Positions 5,374-13,304 of a stretch of DNA of 40,887 nt are shown here, one piece after another. The stretch is from a virus. The stretch spans positions 1 to 40,887 of IMG/VR virus record IMGVR_UViG_3300033997_000571. One strand, given 5' to 3'. The translations under genes were made by a program, and so were the position numbers. Within the stretch, counting starts at the first letter, position 1, and every line of letters begins with the position of its first letter. The notes under the pieces were generated by a model, which saw only the letters and a program-made list of their open reading frames with translations, was not told the origin of the DNA and did not search any database.

Positions 5374-8300
5374 TGAGGCTCCATCGATACGTTGAGAACG
5401 TCTTCCTTGATGACGCGCGACAGCAGGCGCGCGGTCTTTTCGCCATGCGTTGCCGTTGCCCTCGTCTCGGCACGCAGCCCTTCCAGCTCGGTGCGCAGCG
5501 CCTTGACTTCAGCGACCAGGGCCGCATTGTTTTCGGTCTGGCCCGCGAGTTGACGCATCAGCTCGCCGCTGGCGACCGCCGGGCTGATGGGCGTACTATC
5601 AAAGTTGAGTGACGCCTTGGGCTGCACATATTTCGTTTCGGCTGCAATGCCGTGAAGCTGCTTGTATTCGTCGCTGCCCATCATCGCGTTTCGGATGGTG
5701 CTCAGCGTTACGCCTTCAGCGATGCGGTCCTTGTAGAACTCGAGGCCCGAGGTATCAGGAGCTCGGCCCAGCAGCTCCTGATAAACCTTGGCGAGGCTCC
5801 CGCCAGCGCTCGCCATCGGATCCGCCTTCGCAGCTCCGACCGCCCGGCCGAACGCGCTCATTACGTCGACGAGCGTGAGGGCCGTAGTGTCCAACCCCTT
5901 GAGGGCATCGACCTGCCGCTGCGCACTTTCGAGAATCCCGTCCAGAGCTTTCAAGGACTGCTCCTCGACGCTCAGCTTTGCATCGGTCAAACCAGCCAGG
6001 CCGGCGATATCGTTCTGGGTCGAGTAGAAATCTCTGAGGTAGTCTTGTTTCGTTGCAAACATCGCTGACGCGTCCTTGCCCAGGACCGACAAAGCGCCCT
6101 TTAGGCTGTCCACATCAGGCAGCACACCGCTCACTTTTGCGATCGCGAGGGCGGTCTTCAACTCTGCCTGCGCGGTGGCGCGGTCCTCACGCTCCCGTCC
6201 GCTTACGCCCATGCTATCCAGCGTCCCGTGAAGTGCAGAAGAAAGCGCCTGGTGTTCGCTGGTCAGTTCCTGCAGCGCCGCTTTTTCGCGGCCAACCACT
6301 TTCTGCAGCGCCGAATATGCGCTGTCCACGCCCGACAGCAGTGCGGCCCCGCGGTCCTTCGCCGTCTGGGTAGCCGCTTTCTGTGCCAACGCCTGCTCCT
6401 CGAGCACGGCCGCCGCCTTGGTGGCCGCCTGCACCTGGTCGAACAGTGCGCGGTTGCTCTCGTCCAGCGCGTCCCGCTGTTTGGCCAGCAGCTGCGCCGA
6501 TGTCATCGTCAGCTCGTCCAGCTGCTCCTGCAGTCCTTTGCGCTCCTCGAGCACGGCCGCCGCCTTGGTGGCCGCCTGCACCTGGTCGAACAGCGCCCGG
6601 TTGTTCTCGTCCAGAGCATCCCGCTGTTTCGCCAGCAGCTGCGCCGACGACATCGTCAGCTCATCCAGCTGGGCCTGCAGGTCCTTGCGCTCGTCGTAGA
6701 TGTACTGCTCGGCGTCTGCAATCTGCTTGAGGGCCGGGGCAATTTTGCTCAGCTCGGCGAAGGCCTCGGCGCCGGCCTCGGTGGAAGGATCGACCTTTAC
6801 CAGGTAATCACGGAAGTTCTTGGTAGCATCTTCGCCGGAAGCGGACAGGCCATACTGGCCGAGGATCGGCTGGATCCGCGATTTCAAGGCCGCGGCCTGC
6901 TCCTGCTCGGTGAAGAAGTCCTTCAAGAACTGCTCGCTGCTCTGTACGAACTTTTCCAGTCCGCCGGACAGATCTAGCAGACGCTGCCGCGCCGCGATGG
7001 AATCGGTGCCGATCATGCCGAAGGTCATGCCCATCGACTGCATGACGACATCAACCGACTGGTAACCCTGCGCAATGCGCACCAAGGTTTCCATGTAGCC
7101 CTCTCCAACCTCCTGGAACTGCTCGAGGCCACCGACCGCGAACTGGGCCATGTCGTCGCCCAGCTTCGAAAATACCGCCTGCAGGGTTTTCTCGATCTCG
7201 TCGGCCTTCATGTCCTTGAAGCTGATCTTGCCGATATCGACAACGAAAGCGTCGAGCTTGTCGGTGAAGGTATCGGCAGGCAGGCCGAGGGCAAGACCGG
7301 CCTCGTGCACGCTGTCGGACAGGGAAAGCAACACTTTGGCGATCTGGCGGTTGGCGTCCTCGCCCAGGCCATTCGTCTGGGTGCTGGTTTTGTCCTTGCG
7401 GAACCAGCCACCATCCTTCTTGATCTCGGCGTAGCTCATGGCATTCAGCCCTCCGCTGGCGATGGCTCCCAGCGTGGTCTTGTCGGCTGTGAAGCCGCTG
7501 TCCTCCAGCGTGGTCTTGCCGCCGAAGATCGCGCCCATGATCTTCCCGGTAGTCTTGCTCAGCCAGCCGCCGGTGATCTTGTCGAGAGCCACGCCGAGCA
7601 AGCCGCCCTGCAGGAAGCTGGCCTTGTCCGAGCTCCAGAACTCCTCGGCGCTGCCCTGCCCCAGGCCGGCGACCGGGGCATTGCCGGTGATGTTGGTGTC
7701 GCGCACGACGAGCGCCGAGAAAGAGCCGATGTTGTTCTTGATTGACGTGAGGGCGCTCAGCATGCCCATGCTGATGGCCAGTCCCTGATACGTGTTGTCC
7801 TCGACACGCTCAAGAGAGCGTGCGATGGATTCCGACTTGGCGCCGGAATCGCCGAAGACGCTGCCCGTGCCTTGGGATTCCTGGCGCGACTGCGACAAGC
7901 TGATTCCCGAGCCGCCGACACTGCCCGCCAGCTTCGCGCCGACCGCCACGACGGCGGCCATGGTCGCCGCGCCGGCCGCCAAGTTCAGCGGGAACGGGAG
8001 CGAGGCGATCGCCTTGACTACGGCGGTAATGCCCCAGGCGCTCGCCTCTGTGCCGGCCAGAGCGGTCGACGCTGCGGTCGTGGCCGCCTCGCCGGATAGC
8101 TTGGTCGCGTTCAAGGTGGTGTGCGCCGCCACCTCCGCTTCTTTGAAGAAGAGCTTCTTACCCAAGCTTTCGGCGGCCATTACTAGTTCGTAAGCGCGGA
8201 ACGCCTTTTCGGCGGTCTCCAGAGTCCGGTATCCCTTGCTGCCTTCGGAGAAGAATCCCTTGGCGGCAGTGGCCATGTCACCGTATGCGGTGACGCGGCT

Positions 8301-10298
8301 GCGTAGCTCGCGGCGCGAGATTGCTTCCGACGCCGCGGCGTATCCTGTCGAGTCGTTCGCGAACCGCATGGCCGCATCTTTGCGTGCTTTGTCGACCTCC
8401 GCCTGGCGGATGCTGTATGCGTCGAGGTTGCTGACGAGCTGGGTCAGCGAGTCGCCCGCCGCACCGAAGGCGCCCTTGAGCGCCTCGCCAAAGGTCTGGG
8501 CCTTGGTCGGATCGAGGAACTTGTCCAGGTCCTCGCCTGCTTTCTTGGCTGCTTCAGCAGCATCGACCGAGACTAAAGCCACTGCGCTGCGCTCTTTCGC
8601 AGCAATCAGCTTGTGTAGATTCTCGACTTCCTCCTGACTCAGTTTGAGGGAGTCGCGTTGGGCAAGCTGATCCTTGAGACGCGCAAGCTCAACTTGCTCG
8701 ATAGCGCCTTTGGTCATTCCAAAGGTATTCGCAAGCGCCTCATTTCGCATGGCCTCTTCAGTTGAATCAGACAGCGCCTTCGCATTCGCATCAAGCTGCT
8801 TTTGGCGGATTTCAGCAGCTCGCTTGTTCGACTCGATCACCGCGTTGCTGGCCTCCAGTTCCTGCAGCAAGCCGTCGACGACTGCGCGTTGCATGGGACC
8901 GAGCTTCAGCTTGCCAGTAGCAAGTTGCTCACCCAGGCGAATTTGTTCCTGCTGAGCAGCAGTAGCCGCCTTCCCGGTAATTGCCTCAATGCGGGACTGA
9001 GCAATCTTCGCCTTGATCGACTCGACAAGATTGCGGTATGCCTCGGCTGCTTTTTCGGCGCCTTCAGCGTCGCTGTCCTTCCCCGAGGAATAGTCCGCGG
9101 GGGGTTTATCATTCCCGGGTGGCGTTGGCAGATCCGCTGCGCCCTTGCGGTTAGAAAGCCGCTTAAGCACTGCCTGCTCAAACTGATTTGCGGGCTGATT
9201 CCAAAGCCGGTCGTACTGCGCGTTCGCGTCTTCAACTATTTTATTGCGGTCGCCGAGTGCCTTTCTAATGTTTGCAAGTGGGTCATTCCCCTTAGCAAAT
9301 TCGAAGGCTACATTTGCTGGGTTTTTGAGTTTTGCCACCTCGACAGCGGCGGTAGCTACATACTCGATATCCGCGCCCACCGCTTTGAAGCTGCTGCCGA
9401 CAGCAGACATGATGCGCGGAATCAACACCACGACATCAATGAGGCGGGCCGCGCCTACTGCCATGTCTTCTGCCCAACTAGATGCATCACTGGCAACAAG
9501 GTCTTGCTGTGCCTTCATTACATCCGAAATGCCATCTGCCAAATCTGTCATGGCGGGCAGACCGGACACCACGATGCCGGCGAAAAGCTCGTCCGAGCGT
9601 TCTCGCATTTTTCCCCACTGGTCCTGCAGAGCGGTAGCTTGCGCGACAGCTTCGTTAGAAGTCGCGGAGAAATCGTCGATGGACTCCGACACATCGCCCA
9701 TGAACGGAAGGAGCTCGCGCCCCGACTTTCCGAACAGGTCGTTGGCAAGCGCGGCTTTGCCCGCACCATCCTCGTAATTCTGGAGACGCTTGGCGACCTC
9801 GATCATCAGTTCGCCTGGCTCGCGTAGCTTGCCTGCGCTATCGCGCGCCGAGACGCCCAGGAATGCCAACGCCTTCCGGGCTTTGTTGGACTCATCGTCT
9901 GCGCCGGACAGGCCCTTGTTCAGATTTGCCAGCGCGCCGCCAACCGTGCTGAAGTCGGCTCCAAACACTGAAGCCACTTTCTGCAGCCGGGACAGGTTTT
10001 CAATGCTAGCCCCTGTCCGCTGCGCCATGTCGTCCAGGTCGCCGAATTTGTCGAGCGTCGCGCCGATCTTGTCGCTGAGGGAGGTGAATCCTCGTAGGGC
10101 GATGTCGGCAACAATGAAGCTGCCAATAGTCGACCGGATGCTTCCGATTCGGTCGTTCAGGGCGCCGAGCTGGCCAGAAACCCGCTCGAGCGATTCCGCG
10201 TTCATGCGCCGCATTGCATCCGCAACGCTGTCGATGCTGCGCCGGCTCTCAGGCGCGCCATCGACACCGACGGTGATAGTTGCACGTGTTCCAGCCAT
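5370..10298 (-). CDS. Tail length tape measure protein, 1642 aa
   Basis: The ATG at 10298 (MAGTRATITVGVDGAPESRR) is preceded by AGGTAGGG and lies eight bases after the upstream stop, so it is preferred to the in-frame start 33 bases earlier. The product is a long, helical, Ala/Lys/Glu/Asp-rich protein. Hydrophobic stretches lie in the middle (SLPFPLNLAAGAATMAAVVA). A 49-residue tandem duplication sits at about residues 1203-1300. A DUF4214-like block lies near the C-terminus (VYQELLGRAPDTSGLEFYKD, about 1500-1545). It sets tail length and probably helps DNA entry. It follows the G/T chaperones, as in lambda. Confidence 0.9.
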   Translation of the reverse strand: MAGTRATITVGVDGAPESRRSIDSVADAMRRMNAESLERVSGQLGALNDRIGSIRSTIGSFIVADIALRGFTSLSDKIGATLDKFGDLDDMAQRTGASIENLSRLQKVASVFGADFSTVGGALANLNKGLSGADDESNKARKALAFLGVSARDSAGKLREPGELMIEVAKRLQNYEDGAGKAALANDLFGKSGRELLPFMGDVSESIDDFSATSNEAVAQATALQDQWGKMRERSDELFAGIVVSGLPAMTDLADGISDVMKAQQDLVASDASSWAEDMAVGAARLIDVVVLIPRIMSAVGSSFKAVGADIEYVATAAVEVAKLKNPANVAFEFAKGNDPLANIRKALGDRNKIVEDANAQYDRLWNQPANQFEQAVLKRLSNRKGAADLPTPPGNDKPPADYSSGKDSDAEGAEKAAEAYRNLVESIKAKIAQSRIEAITGKAATAAQQEQIRLGEQLATGKLKLGPMQRAVVDGLLQELEASNAVIESNKRAAEIRQKQLDANAKALSDSTEEAMRNEALANTFGMTKGAIEQVELARLKDQLAQRDSLKLSQEEVENLHKLIAAKERSAVALVSVDAAEAAKKAGEDLDKFLDPTKAQTFGEALKGAFGAAGDSLTQLVSNLDAYSIRQAEVDKARKDAAMRFANDSTGYAAASEAISRRELRSRVTAYGDMATAAKGFFSEGSKGYRTLETAEKAFRAYELVMAAESLGKKLFFKEAEVAAHTTLNATKLSGEAATTAASTALAGTEASAWGITAVVKAIASLPFPLNLAAGAATMAAVVAVGAKLAGSVGGSGISLSQSRQESQGTGSVFGDSGAKSESIARSLERVEDNTYQGLAISMGMLSALTSIKNNIGSFSALVVRDTNITGNAPVAGLGQGSAEEFWSSDKASFLQGGLLGVALDKITGGWLSKTTGKIMGAIFGGKTTLEDSGFTADKTTLGAIASGGLNAMSYAEIKKDGGWFRKDKTSTQTNGLGEDANRQIAKVLLSLSDSVHEAGLALGLPADTFTDKLDAFVVDIGKISFKDMKADEIEKTLQAVFSKLGDDMAQFAVGGLEQFQEVGEGYMETLVRIAQGYQSVDVVMQSMGMTFGMIGTDSIAARQRLLDLSGGLEKFVQSSEQFLKDFFTEQEQAAALKSRIQPILGQYGLSASGEDATKNFRDYLVKVDPSTEAGAEAFAELSKIAPALKQIADAEQYIYDERKDLQAQLDELTMSSAQLLAKQRDALDENNRALFDQVQAATKAAAVLEERKGLQEQLDELTMTSAQLLAKQRDALDESNRALFDQVQAATKAAAVLEEQALAQKAATQTAKDRGAALLSGVDSAYSALQKVVGREKAALQELTSEHQALSSALHGTLDSMGVSGREREDRATAQAELKTALAIAKVSGVLPDVDSLKGALSVLGKDASAMFATKQDYLRDFYSTQNDIAGLAGLTDAKLSVEEQSLKALDGILESAQRQVDALKGLDTTALTLVDVMSAFGRAVGAAKADPMASAGGSLAKVYQELLGRAPDTSGLEFYKDRIAEGVTLSTIRNAMMGSDEYKQLHGIAAETKYVQPKASLNFDSTPISPAVASGELMRQLAGQTENNAALVAEVKALRTELEGLRAETRATATHGEKTARLLSRVIKEDVLNVSMEPQ
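6397..6690. repeat. 147-bp tandem duplication inside tape measure gene
   Basis: Two adjacent units, 6397-6543 and 6544-6690, encode near-identical 49-residue coiled-coil blocks differing at a handful of residues. The core QLDELTM-S/T-SAQLLAKQR and ALFDQVQAATKAAAVLE are shared. The offset is exactly 49 codons, so the frame is kept. Because tape measure length sets tail length, the duplication should lengthen the tail by one unit of helix. Confidence 0.9.
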
Positions 10299-10306
10299 CG
10301 CCCTAC

Positions 10307-10717
10307 CTAGCCTTTCCGTTTCTCTGCCCACTCTTCAAGGCATGCTTGTTCCATCAGCTGCACCATCGCGAACAGCTTGACTCGCTTCTTCCGACCGAAG
10401 TCGCGCAAGCGCATGCACGTCTCAACGCCTTGGTAGTTCAAGCCGAAGGCGCCGGCCATGCCAACATTCCACTGGGTTTGCAGGCCCACCCACAGGTGGA
10501 AGGCCTCTTCGTTCTCGGGCCACAGCCAGTAATCGTCCTGATCGAGCACCTGGTCATCGACGGCGTACAGGCCAAAAGCGGCGAGCGCCTTGTTGACGTG
10601 CCGCTCAGCCTTGTTCGCCTCTTCGCCGAAGCGAAGCTCGCCGCGCGCCATCAGGCGCACGGCCTTGATCAGTTTTTTGCAGTGGCCGCGATCTGCTTCA
10701 TGTAGCTGGTAAAGCAC
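10307..10717 (-). CDS. Tail assembly chaperone T part (made by -1 frameshift)
   Basis: This frame overlaps the end of the upstream chaperone gene by 49 bases and lies in the -1 frame relative to it, as in the lambda G/T pair. It is unlikely to be translated alone. From position 10672 it would supply the last 121 residues of a 231-residue G-T fusion. The sequence is helical and charged, with Trp-rich segments (DDYWLWPENEEAFHLWVGLQ). In the family, the fusion binds the tape measure and the tail tube to start assembly. The tape measure gene begins eight bases after its stop. Confidence 0.75.
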   Translation of the reverse strand: MLYQLHEADRGHCKKLIKAVRLMARGELRFGEEANKAERHVNKALAAFGLYAVDDQVLDQDDYWLWPENEEAFHLWVGLQTQWNVGMAGAFGLNYQGVETCMRLRDFGRKKRVKLFAMVQLMEQACLEEWAEKRKG

Positions 10718-11001
10718 AGCATGGGCATGCCAGCGATGCTCAGCAGCTCGTTCAGGCCTTCAAGGCTGAAGATTGCGACTGCGCCGCTTTCATCCTTGAC
10801 GTCCTGCCAGCCCTCCGTGTTGGTGCGCACGAAGTCCTTGACCGAACCGTCCTTGTCGGATTGCACGGCTTCGATCTCATCCTGCGAAAGACGCTTGCAG
10901 TGCAGGGTGAAGTCGAACTCGACAGGCTTGCCATCCTCGCCCGTCAGCGTGCCTTTGACGCGGACCGGGAGCTTGTTCAGTTTTTTCAGTACGAATGCCA
11001 T
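10669..11001 (-). CDS. Tail assembly chaperone G part, 110 aa
   Basis: The protein (MAFVLKKLNKLPVRVKGTLT, then a beta-rich core and LEGLNELLSIAGMP) has the size, composition and place of lambda gpG-type chaperones, between the tail tube gene and the tape measure. Its last codons are GCA AAA AAC TGA, so the stop directly follows a slippery heptamer. Slippage there extends the product into the T frame. The two products would be made in a fixed ratio; the minor fusion recruits tape measure. Confidence 0.8.
   Translation of the reverse strand: MAFVLKKLNKLPVRVKGTLTGEDGKPVEFDFTLHCKRLSQDEIEAVQSDKDGSVKDFVRTNTEGWQDVKDESGAVAIFSLEGLNELLSIAGMPMLCFTSYMKQIAATAKN
10672..10678 (-). promoter_or_regulatory. 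Programmed -1 frameshift slippery site A AAA AAC
   Basis: On the minus strand the G frame reads GC(A AAA AAC) TGA. A AAA AAC fits the X XXY YYZ rule in the zero-frame register. A -1 slip continues as CTG ATC AAG GCC, which is exactly the T frame (LIKA). The zero-frame stop follows at once. Tail chaperone frameshifting at this place is well established in lambda-like phages. Confidence 0.85.
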
Positions 11002-11035
11002 GTGGTGGTTCCTAGCAATTGAGTTTAGGGATTGG

Positions 11036-11998
11036 TTACAGCACGACGATGCGCCACTCGTCGTTACCGTTGACCGGGACCAGGCGCAGGTCGTAGCCGA
11101 TCAAGCGCTTGCCGTTCAGCTCGGACTTGCGCGGGTTGGTCAGCTGGGCGGCCGGCGCGAACACGATGATCTTGTTGCCAGCGACGGTGCCGATGGTCAG
11201 GGCCACGCTCTTCGTGAGGTTGGCCTTGACGTCCGCCATCAGCGCGACTTCCTGCTCGGCGGTGAGCTCCATCTCGAGCGTAGCGGTCGATTCGCGGTCG
11301 GTGATGTCCACGGTCTCGGTGCCCAGCATCGGGGTGAAGTTGACCGTGTTCCCGAAGTTGAGCTCCAGGCCGGTACTGTTGTAGGTCGTGCCGCCGGTCA
11401 GCGCGCCGGCGGCGTAGGTCGCGCCGAAGGTGACATCGACCACGTTGGCCTTCGTCATGGCCACCGGCTTCTTCCACGCGGTCAGGGTCGGCGTGACATT
11501 CGGCACGGCAGCGACACCGCCATCCAGGGCGGTCCATTCGAAGCGCAGCACGGGGCGATCGCCGACCTTGGCCGACAGGGTGCAGTTGCCCATCGACGCC
11601 AGCGCCTTGTGCAGGACGCCGTCGTCGTAGTAATACTGGGTCAGGGACTTCAGGCCGGTCGACACCGGCATGTATTCAACGCGCGCCGGGCTCGCCAGCA
11701 CGCCTTCGGCCACGGCGCAGCCCTGCAGCAGTTGGCCCCACGCAGGCGCGGTGCCGGCGGTGCCGGAACCTGCCAGCTCGACCGTGTACGATATCTTGAC
11801 ACTGCTCGGACCGACCAGCTGCTCGCTGCCGCCGAAGTAGCCGCGGATCAGATTGCGGCCGATAGCCTGCGCTTCCAGAGGCGTGATACTTACGTCCGAT
11901 ACCAGCACCGCGTTCTCGGCGCCCGTCGGCGAGGCATCCACGCCTGCGGTGGCTTCCACCTTGGCGGTGACGATGGTGTTCTTGATGCTGCGTGCCAT
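11036..11998 (-). CDS. Major tail tube protein, 320 aa
   Basis: The protein begins MARSIKNTIVTAKVEATAGV and is beta-rich with Thr/Gly/Val blocks, including LRGYFGG-type and TATLEMELTAEQEVALMADV segments. It fits the phage tail tube fold and lies two genes after the head-tail completion genes and directly before the tail chaperones, the standard place. It would polymerise as rings around the tape measure. The family call rests on length, style and order; the upstream 62-aa gene ends three bases before it. Confidence 0.8.
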   Translation of the reverse strand: MARSIKNTIVTAKVEATAGVDASPTGAENAVLVSDVSITPLEAQAIGRNLIRGYFGGSEQLVGPSSVKISYTVELAGSGTAGTAPAWGQLLQGCAVAEGVLASPARVEYMPVSTGLKSLTQYYYDDGVLHKALASMGNCTLSAKVGDRPVLRFEWTALDGGVAAVPNVTPTLTAWKKPVAMTKANVVDVTFGATYAAGALTGGTTYNSTGLELNFGNTVNFTPMLGTETVDITDRESTATLEMELTAEQEVALMADVKANLTKSVALTIGTVAGNKIIVFAPAAQLTNPRKSELNGKRLIGYDLRLVPVNGNDEWRIVVL

Positions 11999-12001
11999 GA
12001 G

Positions 12002-12190
12002 TTACTCCTGGTGGATGGCCGAGGCGGCGGCCGGTTCGTTGGCTGCATCGACCTTGGTGGCCGTGACAGGGGCTTGGGCAGGAGCTGGATCGTTCGGGAT
12101 CCACGCCCACTGGTCTTCGTCGAAAGTCCACGAGCCGCCGCCGGGCATTGGCGGAATGGCACGCTTGTTTAGGGTGTTCGTTGCGTTCAT
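12002..12190 (-). CDS. Small phage protein, 62 aa, unknown function
   Basis: A short frame fits exactly between the tail completion gene and the tail tube gene, with one base before it and three after. The sequence (PPMPGGGSWTFDEDQWAWIP, then a Pro/Ala-rich tail) is mostly disordered with a Trp-rich centre. Tight packing in the tail operon supports it as real. It could be a small tail-associated peptide; no function can be assigned. Confidence 0.6.
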   Translation of the reverse strand: MNATNTLNKRAIPPMPGGGSWTFDEDQWAWIPNDPAPAQAPVTATKVDAANEPAAASAIHQE

Positions 12191-12191
12191 G

Positions 12192-12623
12192 TCAGCTCAA
12201 AAGTAAGTTTTCGGTACGGTGCTCAGCGATATAGGTCAGGCGAACCCAACCTGTCTTCTTGCCGTCCACCGTGTTCTCCGCCTCGATGCCGGCGATGACC
12301 AGGTCATCAACCATGCCGCCGAGGGTTGTATCGGCAGCCAGGCGCTCGTACACTTTCTCGAGCAGCGGATCAACGGCCACGTCGCCAGACTCGCGCGTGC
12401 TGCGCGCATAGCAGTCGACGCTGATCCGGGTCTGCCAGTCGACCGGTGCGCCAGTGATGACACCCGCCCTGGGCAAGCCTTGGTCCCACTGCACGCTGAT
12501 GGCCTCATCGTCTTGGTCTGGAATCGCCGTGGCGCGGGCGCGGTAAATAGCCTTGCACACGGCGGGACTGGTCGACAGGGCCGCCATGACAGCGCTGACC
12601 ACTTTCGAAAATGCGGTGCTCAT
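12192..12623 (-). CDS. Tail completion / minor tail protein (gpU/DUF3168-like), 143 aa
   Basis: The ATG at 12623 overlaps the TGA of the preceding gene (ATGA), making it the likely start. The protein (MSTAFSKVVSAVMAALSTSP, QVQWDQGLPR-like centre, RISVDCYARSTRESGD, WVRLTYIAEHRTENLLL) has the length and pattern of tail terminator/completion proteins with a beta-alpha fold that act at the head-proximal tail end. Its place between the head-tail joining gene and the tail tube agrees. Family call by style and synteny. Confidence 0.65.
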   Translation of the reverse strand: MSTAFSKVVSAVMAALSTSPAVCKAIYRARATAIPDQDDEAISVQWDQGLPRAGVITGAPVDWQTRISVDCYARSTRESGDVAVDPLLEKVYERLAADTTLGGMVDDLVIAGIEAENTVDGKKTGWVRLTYIAEHRTENLLLS

Positions 12624-12916
12624 TGCGCACGCTCCACGGTCAGGACGGTCAGGCCAGTGCCGTCGGGCGCACTGGTGCCGATCACGTAAGGGATGCCGGC
12701 AATCTCGATGGTCTTGTCGGCTGGCTCGGCCATTACTGCGCTTGATGCGACAGTCAGGGTCGGGCTGGTATCGGCTGCTCCGCTCCCCAGCTGGGCCACG
12801 CTCGAAGGGTTCCGGAAGATTCCGGGCACCAACGCCCCGTCGATCGCCACCTGGACGTTTGCCAGGTGGTTCAAGACGGAGGCGTTGGCAACCGCTTCGA
12901 GTTTGGCGAACTGCAC
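12620..12916 (-). CDS. Head-tail joining protein, FII-like, 98 aa
   Basis: Residues 1-50 contain the phrase VQVAIDGALVPGIFRNPSS, and later ADKTIEIAGIPYVIGTSAPD and TVLTVERAQ. This is the pattern of small beta-barrel head-tail attachment proteins of the lambda FII type. It follows the DUF2190 gene and is coupled to the tail completion gene, the expected order of connector components. Confidence 0.7.
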   Translation of the reverse strand: MQFAKLEAVANASVLNHLANVQVAIDGALVPGIFRNPSSVAQLGSGAADTSPTLTVASSAVMAEPADKTIEIAGIPYVIGTSAPDGTGLTVLTVERAQ

Positions 12917-12927
12917 GGTGGGCCGGA

Positions 12928-13260
12928 TTAGCGGATGACGCCGTCGAGCAGGACGCGGGCGGTGGTGTCGCCGTTGGACTTCGCCTCGGTAACACAGCCG
13001 ACGAGCGTGTTGTTGGTTGCAGTGGTGGTCAGCTTGCGGGCAGTGTTGTCCCAGTAGATCTTGGCGCCCTGGGCTGCCGTGTCGGCCGTGACCGCCGCCA
13101 GGTCGAACACATCCTTACGCACGATCTCGACCGCCGCGCCTTGCGCCGCGTTGTGGGCAGCGACGCCGAACAGTGCGCCGACCAGCACGCCCTGGCCGCT
13201 GGACACGAGGTACGGCGCGATCACGCTGACCGTGTTGCCCATCTGGACATAGTTTTTCAT
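12928..13260 (-). CDS. Capsid decoration-type protein, DUF2190, 110 aa
   Basis: The protein MKNYVQMGNTVSVIAPYLVS, then GQGVLVGALFGVAAHNAAQG, KIYWDNTARKLTTTAT and ARVLLDGVIR matches DUF2190 proteins, which sit directly after the capsid gene in many phages and are thought to decorate or stabilise the head. It starts 44 bases after the capsid stop. A structural role on the capsid is inferred from the family. Confidence 0.85.
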   Translation of the reverse strand: MKNYVQMGNTVSVIAPYLVSSGQGVLVGALFGVAAHNAAQGAAVEIVRKDVFDLAAVTADTAAQGAKIYWDNTARKLTTTATNNTLVGCVTEAKSNGDTTARVLLDGVIR

Positions 13261-13304
13261 TTGTTCTGGTTCCTATCGTTCGTGGAGACGGAAGGCGAAA
13301 GCGC

